A stretch of 64,000 nt of DNA from assembly GCF_001858025.1 (NCBI RefSeq), contig NZ_LZQD01000004.1:403743-467742 (forward strand). Reading direction: 5' to 3'. The notes beneath the pieces were generated by a model. It was not told where the DNA came from, made no database searches, and saw only the letters and a program-made list of their open reading frames with translations. The position numbers and the translations under genes were made by a program. Source of the DNA: Trichormus sp. NMC-1 (lineage in GTDB: Bacteria; Cyanobacteriota; Cyanobacteriia; Cyanobacteriales; Nostocaceae). This document shows, piece by piece, positions 34,415 to 43,765 of the stretch (the first letter of the stretch is position 1; every line of letters starts with the position of its first letter).

Positions 34415-35392
34415 ATGGCTATAAATTTCACAACTAACCTACCTATTATTATCGCTCATCGAGGCGCAAGTGGCTACCGTCCCGAACATACTTTAGCTGC
34501 TTATGAATTAGCAATTGATTTAGGTGCTGATTATATTGAGCCAGATTTAGTTATTACCAAAGATGGTATTTTAATTGCTCGTCATGAAAATGAAATTTCT
34601 GAAACTACCGATATTGCCTTTCATCCTGAATTTACTCACTTAAAAACTACGAAAATTATTGATGGTGAAATTAAAACAGGTTGGTTTACAGAAGATTTTA
34701 CCCTAGCAGAATTAAAAACCTTAAAAGCTAAAGAACGGATTCCCCAACTGCGTCCGCAAAATAAAGTTTATGATGGAATATTTATCATTCCCACGCTGGA
34801 AGAAATTATTGATTTAGCTGAATGTAAAAGTTTAGAACTTGGACGAATTATTGGTATTTACCCAGAGACTAAATATCCAAGTTACTTTAAATCAATTGGT
34901 TTACCATTAGAACAAACCTTGCTGACAACTTTAAATAAAATTAATTTACCCGTATTTATTCAATCTTTTGAAGTTAGCAACCTGCAAGAATTAGCGAAAA
35001 AAACAAATTTACCTCTAGTGCAATTAATGAATGATTCTGGCAAACCTTATGATTTTTTAGTCAATGGTGATCATCGTACATATCAAGATTTAGTCACTAA
35101 AACTGGATTAATAGAAGTTTATAAATATGCACAAGCTATAGGAGTTAATAAAAACTTACTAATTCCTAGAGATATTACAGGTAAATTACTATCACCAACA
35201 TCGTTAGTTAATGATGCTCATGCAGCTAATTTGCTAATTCATGCTTGGACATTTCGCAATGAAGATGTTTTCTTACCTTTCGACTTTCAAAAAAATCCTC
35301 AAAGTGAATATGAAATGTTTTTTAAATTGGGTATAGATGGTGTATTTAGTGATTACCCAGATACGGCTAAACTTCAACTTACAAAAATGTGA
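34415..35392 (+). CDS. glpQ: Glycerophosphodiester phosphodiesterase
   Basis: A 325-residue GDPD-family enzyme that hydrolyses glycerophosphodiesters to glycerol-3-phosphate and an alcohol. The catalytic pattern is present: IIAHRGASGYRPEHTLAAY, DYIEPDLVITKDG and RHENEISETTD, with the two histidines and metal-binding E/D residues. The C-terminal GIDGVFSDYPD closes the barrel. The ATG choice gives an N-terminus without a clear signal peptide, so it may be cytoplasmic, unlike the E. coli periplasmic GlpQ. Its end overlaps the convergent sigma-like gene by 14 bases. Confidence 0.92.
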   Translation: MAINFTTNLPIIIAHRGASGYRPEHTLAAYELAIDLGADYIEPDLVITKDGILIARHENEISETTDIAFHPEFTHLKTTKIIDGEIKTGWFTEDFTLAELKTLKAKERIPQLRPQNKVYDGIFIIPTLEEIIDLAECKSLELGRIIGIYPETKYPSYFKSIGLPLEQTLLTTLNKINLPVFIQSFEVSNLQELAKKTNLPLVQLMNDSGKPYDFLVNGDHRTYQDLVTKTGLIEVYKYAQAIGVNKNLLIPRDITGKLLSPTSLVNDAHAANLLIHAWTFRNEDVFLPFDFQKNPQSEYEMFFKLGIDGVFSDYPDTAKLQLTKM

Positions 35393-36140
35393 ATATAAAA
35401 AAATAGGAAGTTAGTTCAGAATAGGATAAGTAGCCATCATGAACTGCGTACACCAGTAAAGAATCATCTCCACCTTTGGGTGTGTTGAGAGAATTGTGTG
35501 TGGGATAAAGATATTTGCGGACAGCTTTAGCAGTATTCAGCAGCCATTTTTCCAGAGTTTGGGGATTTACCTGTTGACTGCTTTGAGAATTATAACTTTT
35601 AGCGATCGCATTCCAAGTGGCTAAATCTGGGGGAGGAAGTTGACGAGACGTACCTGTGGGAGAGGGAACATAGCACGTTTTGAAGCATTCCCAAGCCAGT
35701 GCATAACCATTCACCTCAGCGGGAGATAAACCAGCAGTTTCTAAAGACTCCAGCAACCGCTTTTTCGTGATTTTCCGCAATAATCCCCAATCTGTGCAGA
35801 TATCAACTTCATGACGTTGACGCAAAGTCTCTCGAATAGAATTACTAAAAATCGTAGTTGCGTAATTTTTGAGACTAAAGCTTTGATTTGGGTTAAAACC
35901 TTGGAAAATTTTCTCAACTTGGGAAATAGCAATTTGAAAGCAGTCTGACAGTTGATACTGCGTACTAGCAAAACTTGTAACTGTTTTTTGGGATACCCAA
36001 TAACAAGATTCCTGTAAGTAAGCGGTGAGATGTTCTTTCGCTAAGGGCTGAGTTTCTGTAACCTGCCAAAACTTATACCAATATAATGCCCAGAACGATT
36101 CTGACGTTTCTTGGGGTGTGCGGTTGAGACAACTTTGCAT
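35379..36140 (-). CDS. Putative sigma-70-like regulatory protein
   Basis: A 253-residue protein. Residues about 65-115 (LSDCFQIAISQVEKIFQGF, SFSLKNYATTIFSNSIRETL, RQRHEVDICTDW) follow the pattern of sigma-70 region 2: helix, FxPxxxxSFxxYA, then IRETLRQR. A more C-terminal conserved-looking part is ATWNAIAKSYNSQ. I recall similar cyanobacterial proteins annotated as group 3-like sigma factors, but this was not checked. The last residues (YFFIFTFL) are unusual for such a protein and overlap the glpQ end, so the true C-terminus may have been changed. Confidence 0.5.
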   Translation of the reverse strand: MQSCLNRTPQETSESFWALYWYKFWQVTETQPLAKEHLTAYLQESCYWVSQKTVTSFASTQYQLSDCFQIAISQVEKIFQGFNPNQSFSLKNYATTIFSNSIRETLRQRHEVDICTDWGLLRKITKKRLLESLETAGLSPAEVNGYALAWECFKTCYVPSPTGTSRQLPPPDLATWNAIAKSYNSQSSQQVNPQTLEKWLLNTAKAVRKYLYPTHNSLNTPKGGDDSLLVYAVHDGYLSYSELTSYFFIFTFL

Positions 36141-36253
36141 ACTGCGCCGCAGTTTTGATCTATCCTAAAGGAAAGAGGTTTTTGGGCAACTTTACTTTTT
36201 GTTACATAGTAGCGATTACTTTCGTACAGTTAAACAATATTGCCTAGCCAATC

Positions 36254-37447
36254 ATGAATAAATTGCAGTTAAGTCGTTTGGGTGAAGTCGCTAAACTCTT
36301 TTTAAAATTAGGCATTATTGGCTTTGGGGGACCAGTTGCCCATATTGCCATGATAGAAGATGAGGTAGTCAAGCGTCGTCAGTGGCTGACGCGAGAACAT
36401 TTTCTAGATTTGCTTGGTGCAACTAACCTAATTCCTGGCCCCAATTCCACAGAAATGGCGATTCATATTGGATACATTTATGCAGGATGGTTGGGGTTAA
36501 TTGTAGCGGGTGTTTGTTTTATTTTACCTGCGGTGGTAATTACAGGTATATTTGCCTGGATTTATGTCAATTATGGTACTTTACCCCAAGTTGCGCCTTT
36601 ACTTTATGGAATTAAACCGGCTGTGTTAGCTATTATCCTGAATGCTATTTGGGGCTTGGCAAAAAAAGCCGTGAAAACACGCAAATTATTAGTAATTGCA
36701 GTAATTGTGGGGGTGGCGACATTTTTCTGGAAAGTCAATGAAATTATTGCTCTATTAATTGGCGGATTTTTAGGTATGCTTTGGTTAAATGGTGGTAATA
36801 AAAATAATAGTCCTGGAAATCAAACTAATTTATTAATTGCTGGTTTAACCATAGGTGCAACTTGGCCAGTAACATCAGTAAGTGCTGTATCTGTGCCTTT
36901 GTGGCAATTGGGTTGGTTTTTTCTGAAAGTTGGTAGTGTGTTGTTTGGTGGTGGCTATTTATTAGTGGCGTTTTTGCAAGGTGGATTAGTTGAAGAATAT
37001 GGCTGGTTGACACAACAGCAGTTACTAGATGCGATCGCAATTGGCCAATTTACTCCTGGGCCAGTTCTTTCTACTGCTACCTTTATCGGTTATGTCCTTG
37101 CAGGTATGCCTGGTGCAATCGTGGCTACCTTGGGAATTTTTCTTCCTTCATTTTTGTTCGTTGCCGCTTTAAACCCGTTGATTCCCCGTTTACGTGCCTC
37201 TGCTTGGACAAGGACTTTTTTAGATTCTGTCAATGTCAGCGCTGTGGCACTCATGGTATTGACTACGCTGCAATTGGGAATAGCGACATTAACAATACAA
37301 AAAGCGCCTTATGTAGATTTTACTGCAAGTGCGATCGCTCTCATTTCGGCAATTTTAGTACTGCGCTACCGCATTAATGCTGCATGGCTAGTATTAGGTA
37401 GTGGTTTAATTGGCTGGGGCGCTTATTTGTCTGGATACATTAAATAA
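36254..37447 (+). CDS. chrA: Chromate transporter family protein (ChrA-like)
   Basis: A 397-residue membrane protein made of two homologous halves. Each half carries the family signature: first FLKLGIIGFGGPVAHIAMIE with LIPGPNSTEMAIHIG, second FLKVGSVLFGGGYLLVAFLQ with FTPGPVLSTATFIGY. ChrA proteins export chromate, or transport sulfate-like oxyanions. About ten helices are visible. It starts 113 bases from the divergent sigma-like gene and stands alone. Confidence 0.92.
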   Translation: MNKLQLSRLGEVAKLFLKLGIIGFGGPVAHIAMIEDEVVKRRQWLTREHFLDLLGATNLIPGPNSTEMAIHIGYIYAGWLGLIVAGVCFILPAVVITGIFAWIYVNYGTLPQVAPLLYGIKPAVLAIILNAIWGLAKKAVKTRKLLVIAVIVGVATFFWKVNEIIALLIGGFLGMLWLNGGNKNNSPGNQTNLLIAGLTIGATWPVTSVSAVSVPLWQLGWFFLKVGSVLFGGGYLLVAFLQGGLVEEYGWLTQQQLLDAIAIGQFTPGPVLSTATFIGYVLAGMPGAIVATLGIFLPSFLFVAALNPLIPRLRASAWTRTFLDSVNVSAVALMVLTTLQLGIATLTIQKAPYVDFTASAIALISAILVLRYRINAAWLVLGSGLIGWGAYLSGYIK

Positions 37448-37498
37448 TTAATGTGAACGCAAGAGCAAAAAACAATGAATTGATACCCACCGCTAACT

Positions 37499-37819
37499 TT
37501 AACCTGCCAACTTTGATAAATCTACTTGTTGAGTTTCGGCTAACTCAAATTGACACCACTTTGATACTGATATTGGATTTATATTTTGTTGGCTAATAAT
37601 TAAGTCTATAAATTCCTTAGCTTCATCGATAGCAAAATCCTCATCGAACCAACAGCGCATAGATATTTTTGAGTAATCTAGCTTGTTACCAGTTGGGCTG
37701 TAGCAGACTATTTCAAATCTTTTTTTGGCAAACCACTGATATACTTCAATCTTCCATTCTTGATAGTCTATGGTTTTCATTAAATATTTATTCATACGAA
37801 TCTCTTTTCCCTTATTCAA
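37499..37819 (-). CDS. Hypothetical protein
   Basis: A 106-residue soluble protein not recognised. It is rich in W and aromatic residues in the first half (YQEWKIEVYQWFAKKRFEIV), with a middle CWFDEDFAIDEAKEFIDLI that looks like a helix. The internal ATG at 37795 (MNKYLMKTIDYQ) could be the true start, as AAGAGA precedes it. No signal or membrane segment. It lies alone between chrA and a repeat-rich region. Confidence 0.45.
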   Translation of the reverse strand: MNKGKEIRMNKYLMKTIDYQEWKIEVYQWFAKKRFEIVCYSPTGNKLDYSKISMRCWFDEDFAIDEAKEFIDLIISQQNINPISVSKWCQFELAETQQVDLSKLAG

Positions 37820-38185
37820 AAAAATGATTTTTCAAGCCGAATTTAATACCCAACAACAGCAAACCGCAATATTAATGTTTTTTATATGTATCATAATAAA
37901 ATATTATTTAGTTTTCCATTAAGAATATTCACACTTCTTAATAGAAACTTTATGTTTCGTTATAATAACCGGCATATTTAGAAAATACTGGTCTTAAAAA
38001 AAGGCGATAGAGAACGCCTTGTCTGCGTAGTTTTAGCCCTTCGATATCGCATCAACACCGCATGGTTATTTTTAGTAGTGGTTTAATTGCTGGGTCAGAA
38101 CCTAACCCCCAACCCCTTCCCTGGTAGGGAAGGGGAGTAAGAATCAAAGCCTCTCTCCCTGTGGGGGAGAGGTTTGGAGAGGGGT
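37820..38185. other. Intergenic region with C-rich/G-rich repeat
   Basis: About 280 AT-rich bases with no gene, then at 38100-38187 a palindromic block (CCCAACCCCTTCCC arms, CTCTCCC/GGGAGAG stem) of the family also seen near 2353 and 13100. The block abuts the truncated AEC copy. Confidence 0.5.
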
Positions 38186-38710
38186 TTAGAGTATAATTTG
38201 CAACTTTTCAAACATCCGAAATAGTAACCCAAATCCAAAACTCCAGAGGGCAGGATTGATTAAAATAGCTTTAGCCAGATGTCCATAATTGTGGACTGTG
38301 TTGCCAAAACGCACTGCTAGTAATACACCCAAGCCATAAGCTCCGAAGAGTGACCCCAATAAATCGTAGAATAAAGCCCAGGCGAAGTATTCTTTGCCTA
38401 CCATTGCTAAAGTGATAGGAAAGCCTAGATAACCAGTGTTACCTACCATAGCCGCTAAAATCAAACTACCTTGTGTTGATGGTTCGGGGAGAGAATTTGT
38501 CAAATAGGCTTGACCTTTAATCCCCAACCAGGCTAAAAATGCCCCTAGGAAGATAGCTAAATAAGCTATAACTGGTGCAATCCAAATTTGTCCTGATAAG
38601 TCTGTTTGGCGTAAAAACGAAACAATGCTTATCGGTACTCCTACCCAAAAGAGAAACTGGCCTAAACGAGTAGGAAATGTAACAGGTAATTTCCGTCCGA
38701 GGATAGGCAA
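38186..38710 (-). pseudogene. Truncated copy of the AEC transporter gene
   Basis: Positions 38217-38704 are an apparently perfect 488-base copy of 41265-41752 in the full AEC gene at 40892-41809, same orientation. The copy lacks the first ~20 codons and the last ~120, starts only from a fortuitous TTG, and ends in unrelated residues (MFEKLQIIL). It cannot make a complete carrier. Perfect identity shows the duplication is recent. Confidence 0.9.
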
Positions 38711-38808
38711 AAAATTGTCAGTTTCAATTTATATCCACATATCAAACCAAAATTGGGAGAAAAAACCCAATAATTCAATTTTTTTTAAGACTAACATCTG
38801 TTCACTCA

Positions 38809-40251
38809 TCATCCATTCTCCCGTCGTTCTTGCAACTTCAACATAATTTCTGCGTGCATCTCGCGGGTAATAGGATAGAAAAAAGTTAAAATCAAACCAA
38901 TAATTAAACAAATTGTCGGTATCGGTCCTACTGCAATTCTAATAGCTAACAATGCTGAATCAGGTTGTATAGGAAGCGTACTTTGTCCAACCACAGCTTC
39001 TTTAAAACCAGAGGCTTGTAAGGCATTACCGACTATAAATAGCCCAAAAGCTAAACCAAACTTTTGCAATAAAACCATGAAACCGTAAAAAATTCCTTCC
39101 CGTCGCTGTCCGGTTTGTAGTTCATCTAATTCAATTACATCGGGAATCATTGACCAGGGAATTAGATAAGCTGTGGAAACACCAACACCTGCCATGACAG
39201 CCATTACATACATCAATCCAATTTGATTAGATTGTAAGAAAAATAGTCCAGCAGCAGCGATAATCCATACACTCATTCCCAGAAAATAAACAATTTTTTT
39301 ACCAATCTTTTTACTTAAATTACTCCAGACAAATAACATTATTAAAGCAGTAGCTTGTACAGCAATCATCACTGTGGGAACATCTGAATTTTTCAGTCCC
39401 ATACAGTAAATAACAAAATAGGGAATTATACTTGCTGTGATTTGTACACCTAACCAAGAAAAAAGATAGATAGCGATAACAAACAAAAACGGTTTATTAC
39501 TAAAGACTATTTTTAACTGTTCAATGAAAGGAATTTCTGCTGGTTCCTCCAATTGGATACGTTTAGCCTCAAAAGCCATAATGCGCTCGCGTGTTCCATA
39601 AACGCACCAATATAAAGATAAAGTCGAAATGACAGTACAAATTCCTGCTAAAACTATATACTGTTCTTGCGGATTGACAATGACAGAAAAAACAATTTGC
39701 GCTAAAATCAACGATACAATACTGCCACCAATAGAAAAAGTAAAGCGAAAGCTATTCAGGCTAGTACGTTCATCATAATCTTGAGATAGTTCAGGAGTCA
39801 TTGCCGTATAAGGCAAATTAACAACAGTGAAAAACGCCTGAGATAAAACTCCAATTGCTACGTAATACCAGAACAAAGGCCAAATATTACTACTTTGATC
39901 AGTGCTAAATTGAGGTACAATCCACTGTAAGAAAAAGAAAATCCCAAAGGGAACTGCACCATATAACATCCAAGGTAAACGACGACCCCAGCGGCGAGAT
40001 TTAGTTTTGTCAGTCAACCATCCCACAATCGGATCATTGACAGCATCCCAAATTTTGCCAATCATCAAAATACTGCCAGCTAAACCTGCGGGAATACCAG
40101 CGACATTGGTAAAAAACACCAACAGAAAAAAGATCGCAATATTGGAAGTAATCGCTGGGCCTAAGTCACCAGCACCATAAGCCAGTTTAGTTTTCAAATC
40201 TAACTTTTGACTTGTTAGAGATTTTTGCAAATCGTCATCAGCATCTTTCAT
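38809..40251 (-). CDS. GPH-family cation:sugar symporter (MelB-like MFS)
   Basis: A 480-residue membrane protein with about 12 helices. The N-terminal signature LAYGAGDLGPAITSNIAIFF and the loop IWDAVNDPIVGWLTDKTKSRRWGRRLPW, with its conserved Asp and Arg, define the glycoside-pentoside-hexuronide:cation symporter group. SMIPDVIELDELQTGQRREG in the second half is also typical. The substrate is unknown. The C-terminal 187 bases' worth (38840-39026) have been copied into the mosaic at 47613-47799. Confidence 0.9.
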   Translation of the reverse strand: MKDADDDLQKSLTSQKLDLKTKLAYGAGDLGPAITSNIAIFFLLVFFTNVAGIPAGLAGSILMIGKIWDAVNDPIVGWLTDKTKSRRWGRRLPWMLYGAVPFGIFFFLQWIVPQFSTDQSSNIWPLFWYYVAIGVLSQAFFTVVNLPYTAMTPELSQDYDERTSLNSFRFTFSIGGSIVSLILAQIVFSVIVNPQEQYIVLAGICTVISTLSLYWCVYGTRERIMAFEAKRIQLEEPAEIPFIEQLKIVFSNKPFLFVIAIYLFSWLGVQITASIIPYFVIYCMGLKNSDVPTVMIAVQATALIMLFVWSNLSKKIGKKIVYFLGMSVWIIAAAGLFFLQSNQIGLMYVMAVMAGVGVSTAYLIPWSMIPDVIELDELQTGQRREGIFYGFMVLLQKFGLAFGLFIVGNALQASGFKEAVVGQSTLPIQPDSALLAIRIAVGPIPTICLIIGLILTFFYPITREMHAEIMLKLQERRENG

Positions 40252-40325
40252 AAAAACTCGCGCTTATTTTAAAATAAATAACTTGGCTTACTTGACGTAT
40301 TAGTTAACACAATTTCCAGAGTCTT

Positions 40326-40844
40326 ATGTCAGACCTTTACATTTCTTGGTCAGATTATTACCATAAAATTGAACAATTAGCTGTCAATATTTATCAATCG
40401 AGTTGGCAATTTAACCAAATTGTCTGTCTTGCTAGAGGCGGACTGCGAGTGGGTGATATTTTATCACGGATATACAATCAACCCTTAGCAATTTTAGCGA
40501 CATCATCTTATAACGGTGCTGGTAAGCAAGAAAGAGGAGGTTTAATAGTTTCCCCTCACTTAACGATGACTACCGACACATTAGGTTCCCGGATTCTCCT
40601 AGTAGATGATTTAGTAGACTCTGGGATTACTCTCCAACAAACTATTCCTTGGCTACAACAATATAGTCAGTATCCAATTGCAGAAATTCGCACCGCCGTA
40701 ATTTGGTATAAAGCCTGTTCTATTATTACTCCCAATTACTATGCTGATTATCTACCTGATAACCCCTGGATTCATCAACCCTTTGAAATGTATGAACATA
40801 CAAACCCGGCAGAACTGGCGGTAAAATTGAGTCAACCTTGTTGA
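40326..40844 (+). CDS. Phosphoribosyltransferase-family protein
   Basis: A 172-residue type I PRTase fold protein. The PRPP-binding motif ILLVDDLVDSGITLQ is intact, preceded by the CLARGGLRVGDILSR loop. The family includes hypoxanthine/xanthine-guanine PRTases (purine salvage) and regulatory members; the short hood region gives no clear base choice, though the resemblance to gpt-type proteins (DNPWIHQPFE near the end) is notable. It is divergent from the GPH symporter, and its end faces the AEC gene. Confidence 0.82.
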   Translation: MSDLYISWSDYYHKIEQLAVNIYQSSWQFNQIVCLARGGLRVGDILSRIYNQPLAILATSSYNGAGKQERGGLIVSPHLTMTTDTLGSRILLVDDLVDSGITLQQTIPWLQQYSQYPIAEIRTAVIWYKACSIITPNYYADYLPDNPWIHQPFEMYEHTNPAELAVKLSQPC

Positions 40845-40866
40845 TTTGGGAAAAAACGACTCATCC

Positions 40867-40894
40867 AAAATCTAAAATCTAAAATCTAAAATCA
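40867..40894 (+). repeat. Heptanucleotide repeat AAAATCT
   Basis: Three and a half tandem AAAATCT-type units sit between the convergent PRTase and AEC genes. A similar AAAATCC run lies at 41945-41971. Confidence 0.8.
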
Positions 40895-41809
40895 AAACAG
40901 CCACAACCACATCGGTAGAGTAACTAACAATACCATAGCCCCCATTGCTAAAGCAGTCACTGCCAAGTCACGATCTAGATCAAAGGTTTCGGCTAATACC
41001 AATGTGGCAAATGCTGGAGGCATAGCCATTTGTAATACAATTACCTGTGCTGCACCACCAGTGATACCAAACACTGGTAGAGTGCTACCCAAAATCAGCG
41101 GAACTAAAAGCATTTTGATGATGATACTTGTTCCTGCTGGTTTGAGTTTGTACCAAGAATTCAGCCGTGAGAGTCGCATTCCAATTAAAATCAAGGATAA
41201 AGCAACAGCACTCCAAGCTAATTTATCTAAGCAAAATTCCCAAACTGTGGGAATTGTCACTTGGCGAAATAGTAACCCAAATCCAAAACTCCAGAGGGCA
41301 GGATTGATTAAAATAGCTTTAGCCAGATGTCCATAATTGTGGACTGTGTTGCCAAAACGCACTGCTAGTAATACACCCAAGCCATAAGCTCCGAAGAGTG
41401 ACCCCAATAAATCGTAGAATAAAGCCCAGGCGAAGTATTCTTTGCCTACCATTGCTAAAGTGATAGGAAAGCCTAGATAACCAGTGTTACCTACCATAGC
41501 CGCTAAAATCAAACTACCTTGTGTTGATGGTTCGGGGAGAGAATTTGTCAAATAGGCTTGACCTTTAATCCCCAACCAGGCTAAAAATGCCCCTAGGAAG
41601 ATAGCTAAATAAGCTATAACTGGTGCAATCCAAATTTGTCCTGATAAGTCTGTTTGGCGTAAAAACGAAACAATGCTTATCGGTACTCCTACCCAAAAGA
41701 GAAACTGGCCTAAACGAGTAGGAAATGTAACAGGTAATTTCCGTCCGAGGATGACTCCTACTAGGACTAATCCCACCAACTTAACGTATAGTTCTAAAAG
41801 ATTTATCAA
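40892..41809 (-). CDS. AEC (auxin efflux carrier-like) transporter
   Basis: A 305-residue membrane protein with about ten helices in two inverted halves. AEC family features include TRLGQFLFWVGVPISIVSFL, ILAAMVGNTGYLGFPITLAM and the second-half LQMAMPPAFATLVLAETF. Family members carry small organic acids or metabolites; the substrate is unknown. The start at 41809 is a TTG codon (MINLLELYVK) with no strong ribosome site. Codons at 41265-41752 were copied to 38217-38704, and 41548-41649 (or that copy) to 47511-47612. Confidence 0.9.
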   Translation of the reverse strand: MINLLELYVKLVGLVLVGVILGRKLPVTFPTRLGQFLFWVGVPISIVSFLRQTDLSGQIWIAPVIAYLAIFLGAFLAWLGIKGQAYLTNSLPEPSTQGSLILAAMVGNTGYLGFPITLAMVGKEYFAWALFYDLLGSLFGAYGLGVLLAVRFGNTVHNYGHLAKAILINPALWSFGFGLLFRQVTIPTVWEFCLDKLAWSAVALSLILIGMRLSRLNSWYKLKPAGTSIIIKMLLVPLILGSTLPVFGITGGAAQVIVLQMAMPPAFATLVLAETFDLDRDLAVTALAMGAMVLLVTLPMWLWLF

Positions 41810-41944
41810 GATTTTATCTAAAAAATAGGAATATAAAATGATATCGATAACTGTTATTTTTTGCCAGTCTACTATTTTGAATAGTACTAACTTGAAAAAT
41901 AGTAGGACAGATGGACAGCCGAAAAGCTAATTTAGTCAGTTTTT

Positions 41945-41971
41945 CCAAATCCAAAATCCAAAATCCAAAAT
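41945..41971 (+). repeat. Heptanucleotide repeat AAAATCC
   Basis: Tandem CCAAATC/CAAAATC units (about 3.5 copies), 24 bases before the TTG start of the VanY-like gene. Confidence 0.75.
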
Positions 41972-41994
41972 TGCACAAACACAGGAGTTGACAC

Positions 41995-42798
41995 TTGAAA
42001 AAGGCTGGGTTTTCAGAAAAACCGCAAAACTCATCGTCTGGTTCTGGAGATGATATTCCAGTAGCTTTACGCGATACTCCTGATACCGGATCTAAGCTGC
42101 GCGTACAACCACTAGTTTTAGTAATTGGGGGATTAACAGGATTTGTCCTGCTATCTGTAATTAGCGGTTTTTTATTTTTTGTCACAGCACCTAAAAAAAC
42201 TGCTGATTCTATACCAGCATCAACCGGTTCTGTGCCTGCACCAACTAATTCCCCAGGTATTGACAGCAACACTATTTTGGGACATTTAGCTTATGCAGAA
42301 GCACCAGAATCTGAATTATTAGCGATTACGGCAGATGGACGCATTAAAATGCGACAAGCCGCTGCCCAAAAGTTTCAAGCAATGGTACAAGCAGCAAGAA
42401 GTGCAGGGGTAATTTTAACGCCAATTTCTGGCTTTCGTTCAGTTAAAGACCAAGAGCCGTTGTTTTTTGATGTTGGCGCTCAACGGAACCAAACCCCCGC
42501 CCAAAGAGCCTCTCTCAGCGCTCCTCCTGGTCATAGTGAACATCACACAGGTTACGCTGTGGATATAGGAGATGGAACTGTACCAGCAACTAATCTTCAA
42601 CCCCATTTTGAGAATACCAAGGCTTATCAGTGGCTACAAGCCAATGCTGCCCGTTTTAGCTTTGAGATGTCTTTTCCCAAGGGTAATACTCAAGGAGTGA
42701 GTTATGAACCTTGGCATTGGCGCTTTGTAGGCGATCGCAATAGCTTAGAAACATTCTACAAAGCCAGAAATTTAAAACCCACTAACACAACTGATTGA
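41995..42798 (+). CDS. VanY/M15-type D-Ala-D-Ala carboxypeptidase, membrane-anchored
   Basis: A 267-residue protein with one membrane helix at about residues 36-58 (LVLVIGGLTGFVLLSVISGF), a P/S/T-rich linker and a periplasmic M15B peptidase domain. Zinc-site motifs are SGFRSVKDQEPLFFD, GHSEHHTGYAVDIGDG (His and Asp ligands) and YEPWHWRFVG (catalytic Glu, His ligand). It would trim D-Ala from peptidoglycan peptides. The start is TTG at 41995, supported by AGGAG 7 bases upstream. It begins 185 bases from the divergent AEC gene. Confidence 0.9.
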   Translation: MKKAGFSEKPQNSSSGSGDDIPVALRDTPDTGSKLRVQPLVLVIGGLTGFVLLSVISGFLFFVTAPKKTADSIPASTGSVPAPTNSPGIDSNTILGHLAYAEAPESELLAITADGRIKMRQAAAQKFQAMVQAARSAGVILTPISGFRSVKDQEPLFFDVGAQRNQTPAQRASLSAPPGHSEHHTGYAVDIGDGTVPATNLQPHFENTKAYQWLQANAARFSFEMSFPKGNTQGVSYEPWHWRFVGDRNSLETFYKARNLKPTNTTD

Positions 42799-42847
42799 CA
42801 TTGAGTAATTGACCAAACATGATTAACTCATTTAGTTATTATTAATA

Positions 42848-43765
42848 ATGCATCAAAGTTCTGGTCGCTGGCGTTTAGGGTTAGGTTTATCGCTGCTGAC
42901 AGTTTTTTTATGGGGAATTCTACCGATTGCGCTGAAGGTAACACTACAAGTTTTAGATGTCTACACCGTCATTTGGTTTCGGTTTTTGATGTCGTTTATC
43001 TTCCTTGGAGTTTATTTATCCCTGCGTCGCCAATTACCAACGATAGAACAATTACGTAATACTTCTGGAAAATTATTAGCCATATCCACAATATTTTTAG
43101 CCAGCAATTACTTCCTGTTCATGCAAGGTTTAGCATTAACAGCCGCAGCTAATGCACAAGTAATAATTCAGTTAGCTACTGTTTTGTTGGGTTTTGGTGG
43201 TTTAGTTATTTTTAAAGAGTATTATACACTGCGTCAATGGCTGGGTGTAAGTGTGCTAACTTTAGGTTTTGCACTGTTTTTTAATGCCCAATTCACGAAT
43301 TTAATCACAGCACCTAGTCAATATGTTCTTGGCAGTGGGTTAATTGTCTTAGGAGCAGTAGCATGGGCTATTTATGCTTTAGCACAAAAGCAGTTATTAA
43401 AAACTTTACCATCTTCTCATATTATGCTGATAATTTATGGGGGATGTGCTTTATTATTTACTCCTTTTGCGAAAATCAATACAGTTTTTTATCTCGATCA
43501 TCTTCATTTAGGAATGCTGCTATTTTGTGGATTGAATACTTTGATTGCTTATGGCGCTTTTGCTGAATCATTAGCACATTGGCAAGCATCAAGAGTCAGC
43601 GCAGTATTAGCATTAACTCCTATCGTGACTTTAATATCCGTTTGGATAACTTCAAAAATTGCATCCAACCTAATTCCACCAGAACAGATCACAATTGTGG
43701 GAATTATGGGAGCATTGTTAGTTGTGGCTGGATCAATATCTATAGCTTTAGGAAAATCTGAATAA
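42848..43765 (+). CDS. DMT-superfamily (EamA) exporter
   Basis: A 305-residue membrane protein with ten helices in two EamA repeats. Landmarks are LLTVFLWGILPIALKVTL with VYTVIWFRFLMSFIFLG, and the second half GAVAWAIYALAQKQLL. The end of repeat 2 (ASRVSAVLALTPIVTLISVW) is also typical. Such carriers export amino acids or metabolites; no substrate clue is present. It lies 49 bases after the VanY-like gene on the same strand, so the two may share a transcript. Confidence 0.9.
   Translation: MHQSSGRWRLGLGLSLLTVFLWGILPIALKVTLQVLDVYTVIWFRFLMSFIFLGVYLSLRRQLPTIEQLRNTSGKLLAISTIFLASNYFLFMQGLALTAAANAQVIIQLATVLLGFGGLVIFKEYYTLRQWLGVSVLTLGFALFFNAQFTNLITAPSQYVLGSGLIVLGAVAWAIYALAQKQLLKTLPSSHIMLIIYGGCALLFTPFAKINTVFYLDHLHLGMLLFCGLNTLIAYGAFAESLAHWQASRVSAVLALTPIVTLISVWITSKIASNLIPPEQITIVGIMGALLVVAGSISIALGKSE

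Noticed and set aside
38186-38710. Second functional AEC transporter
   Set aside because: It lacks both ends of the protein and has only a chance TTG start.
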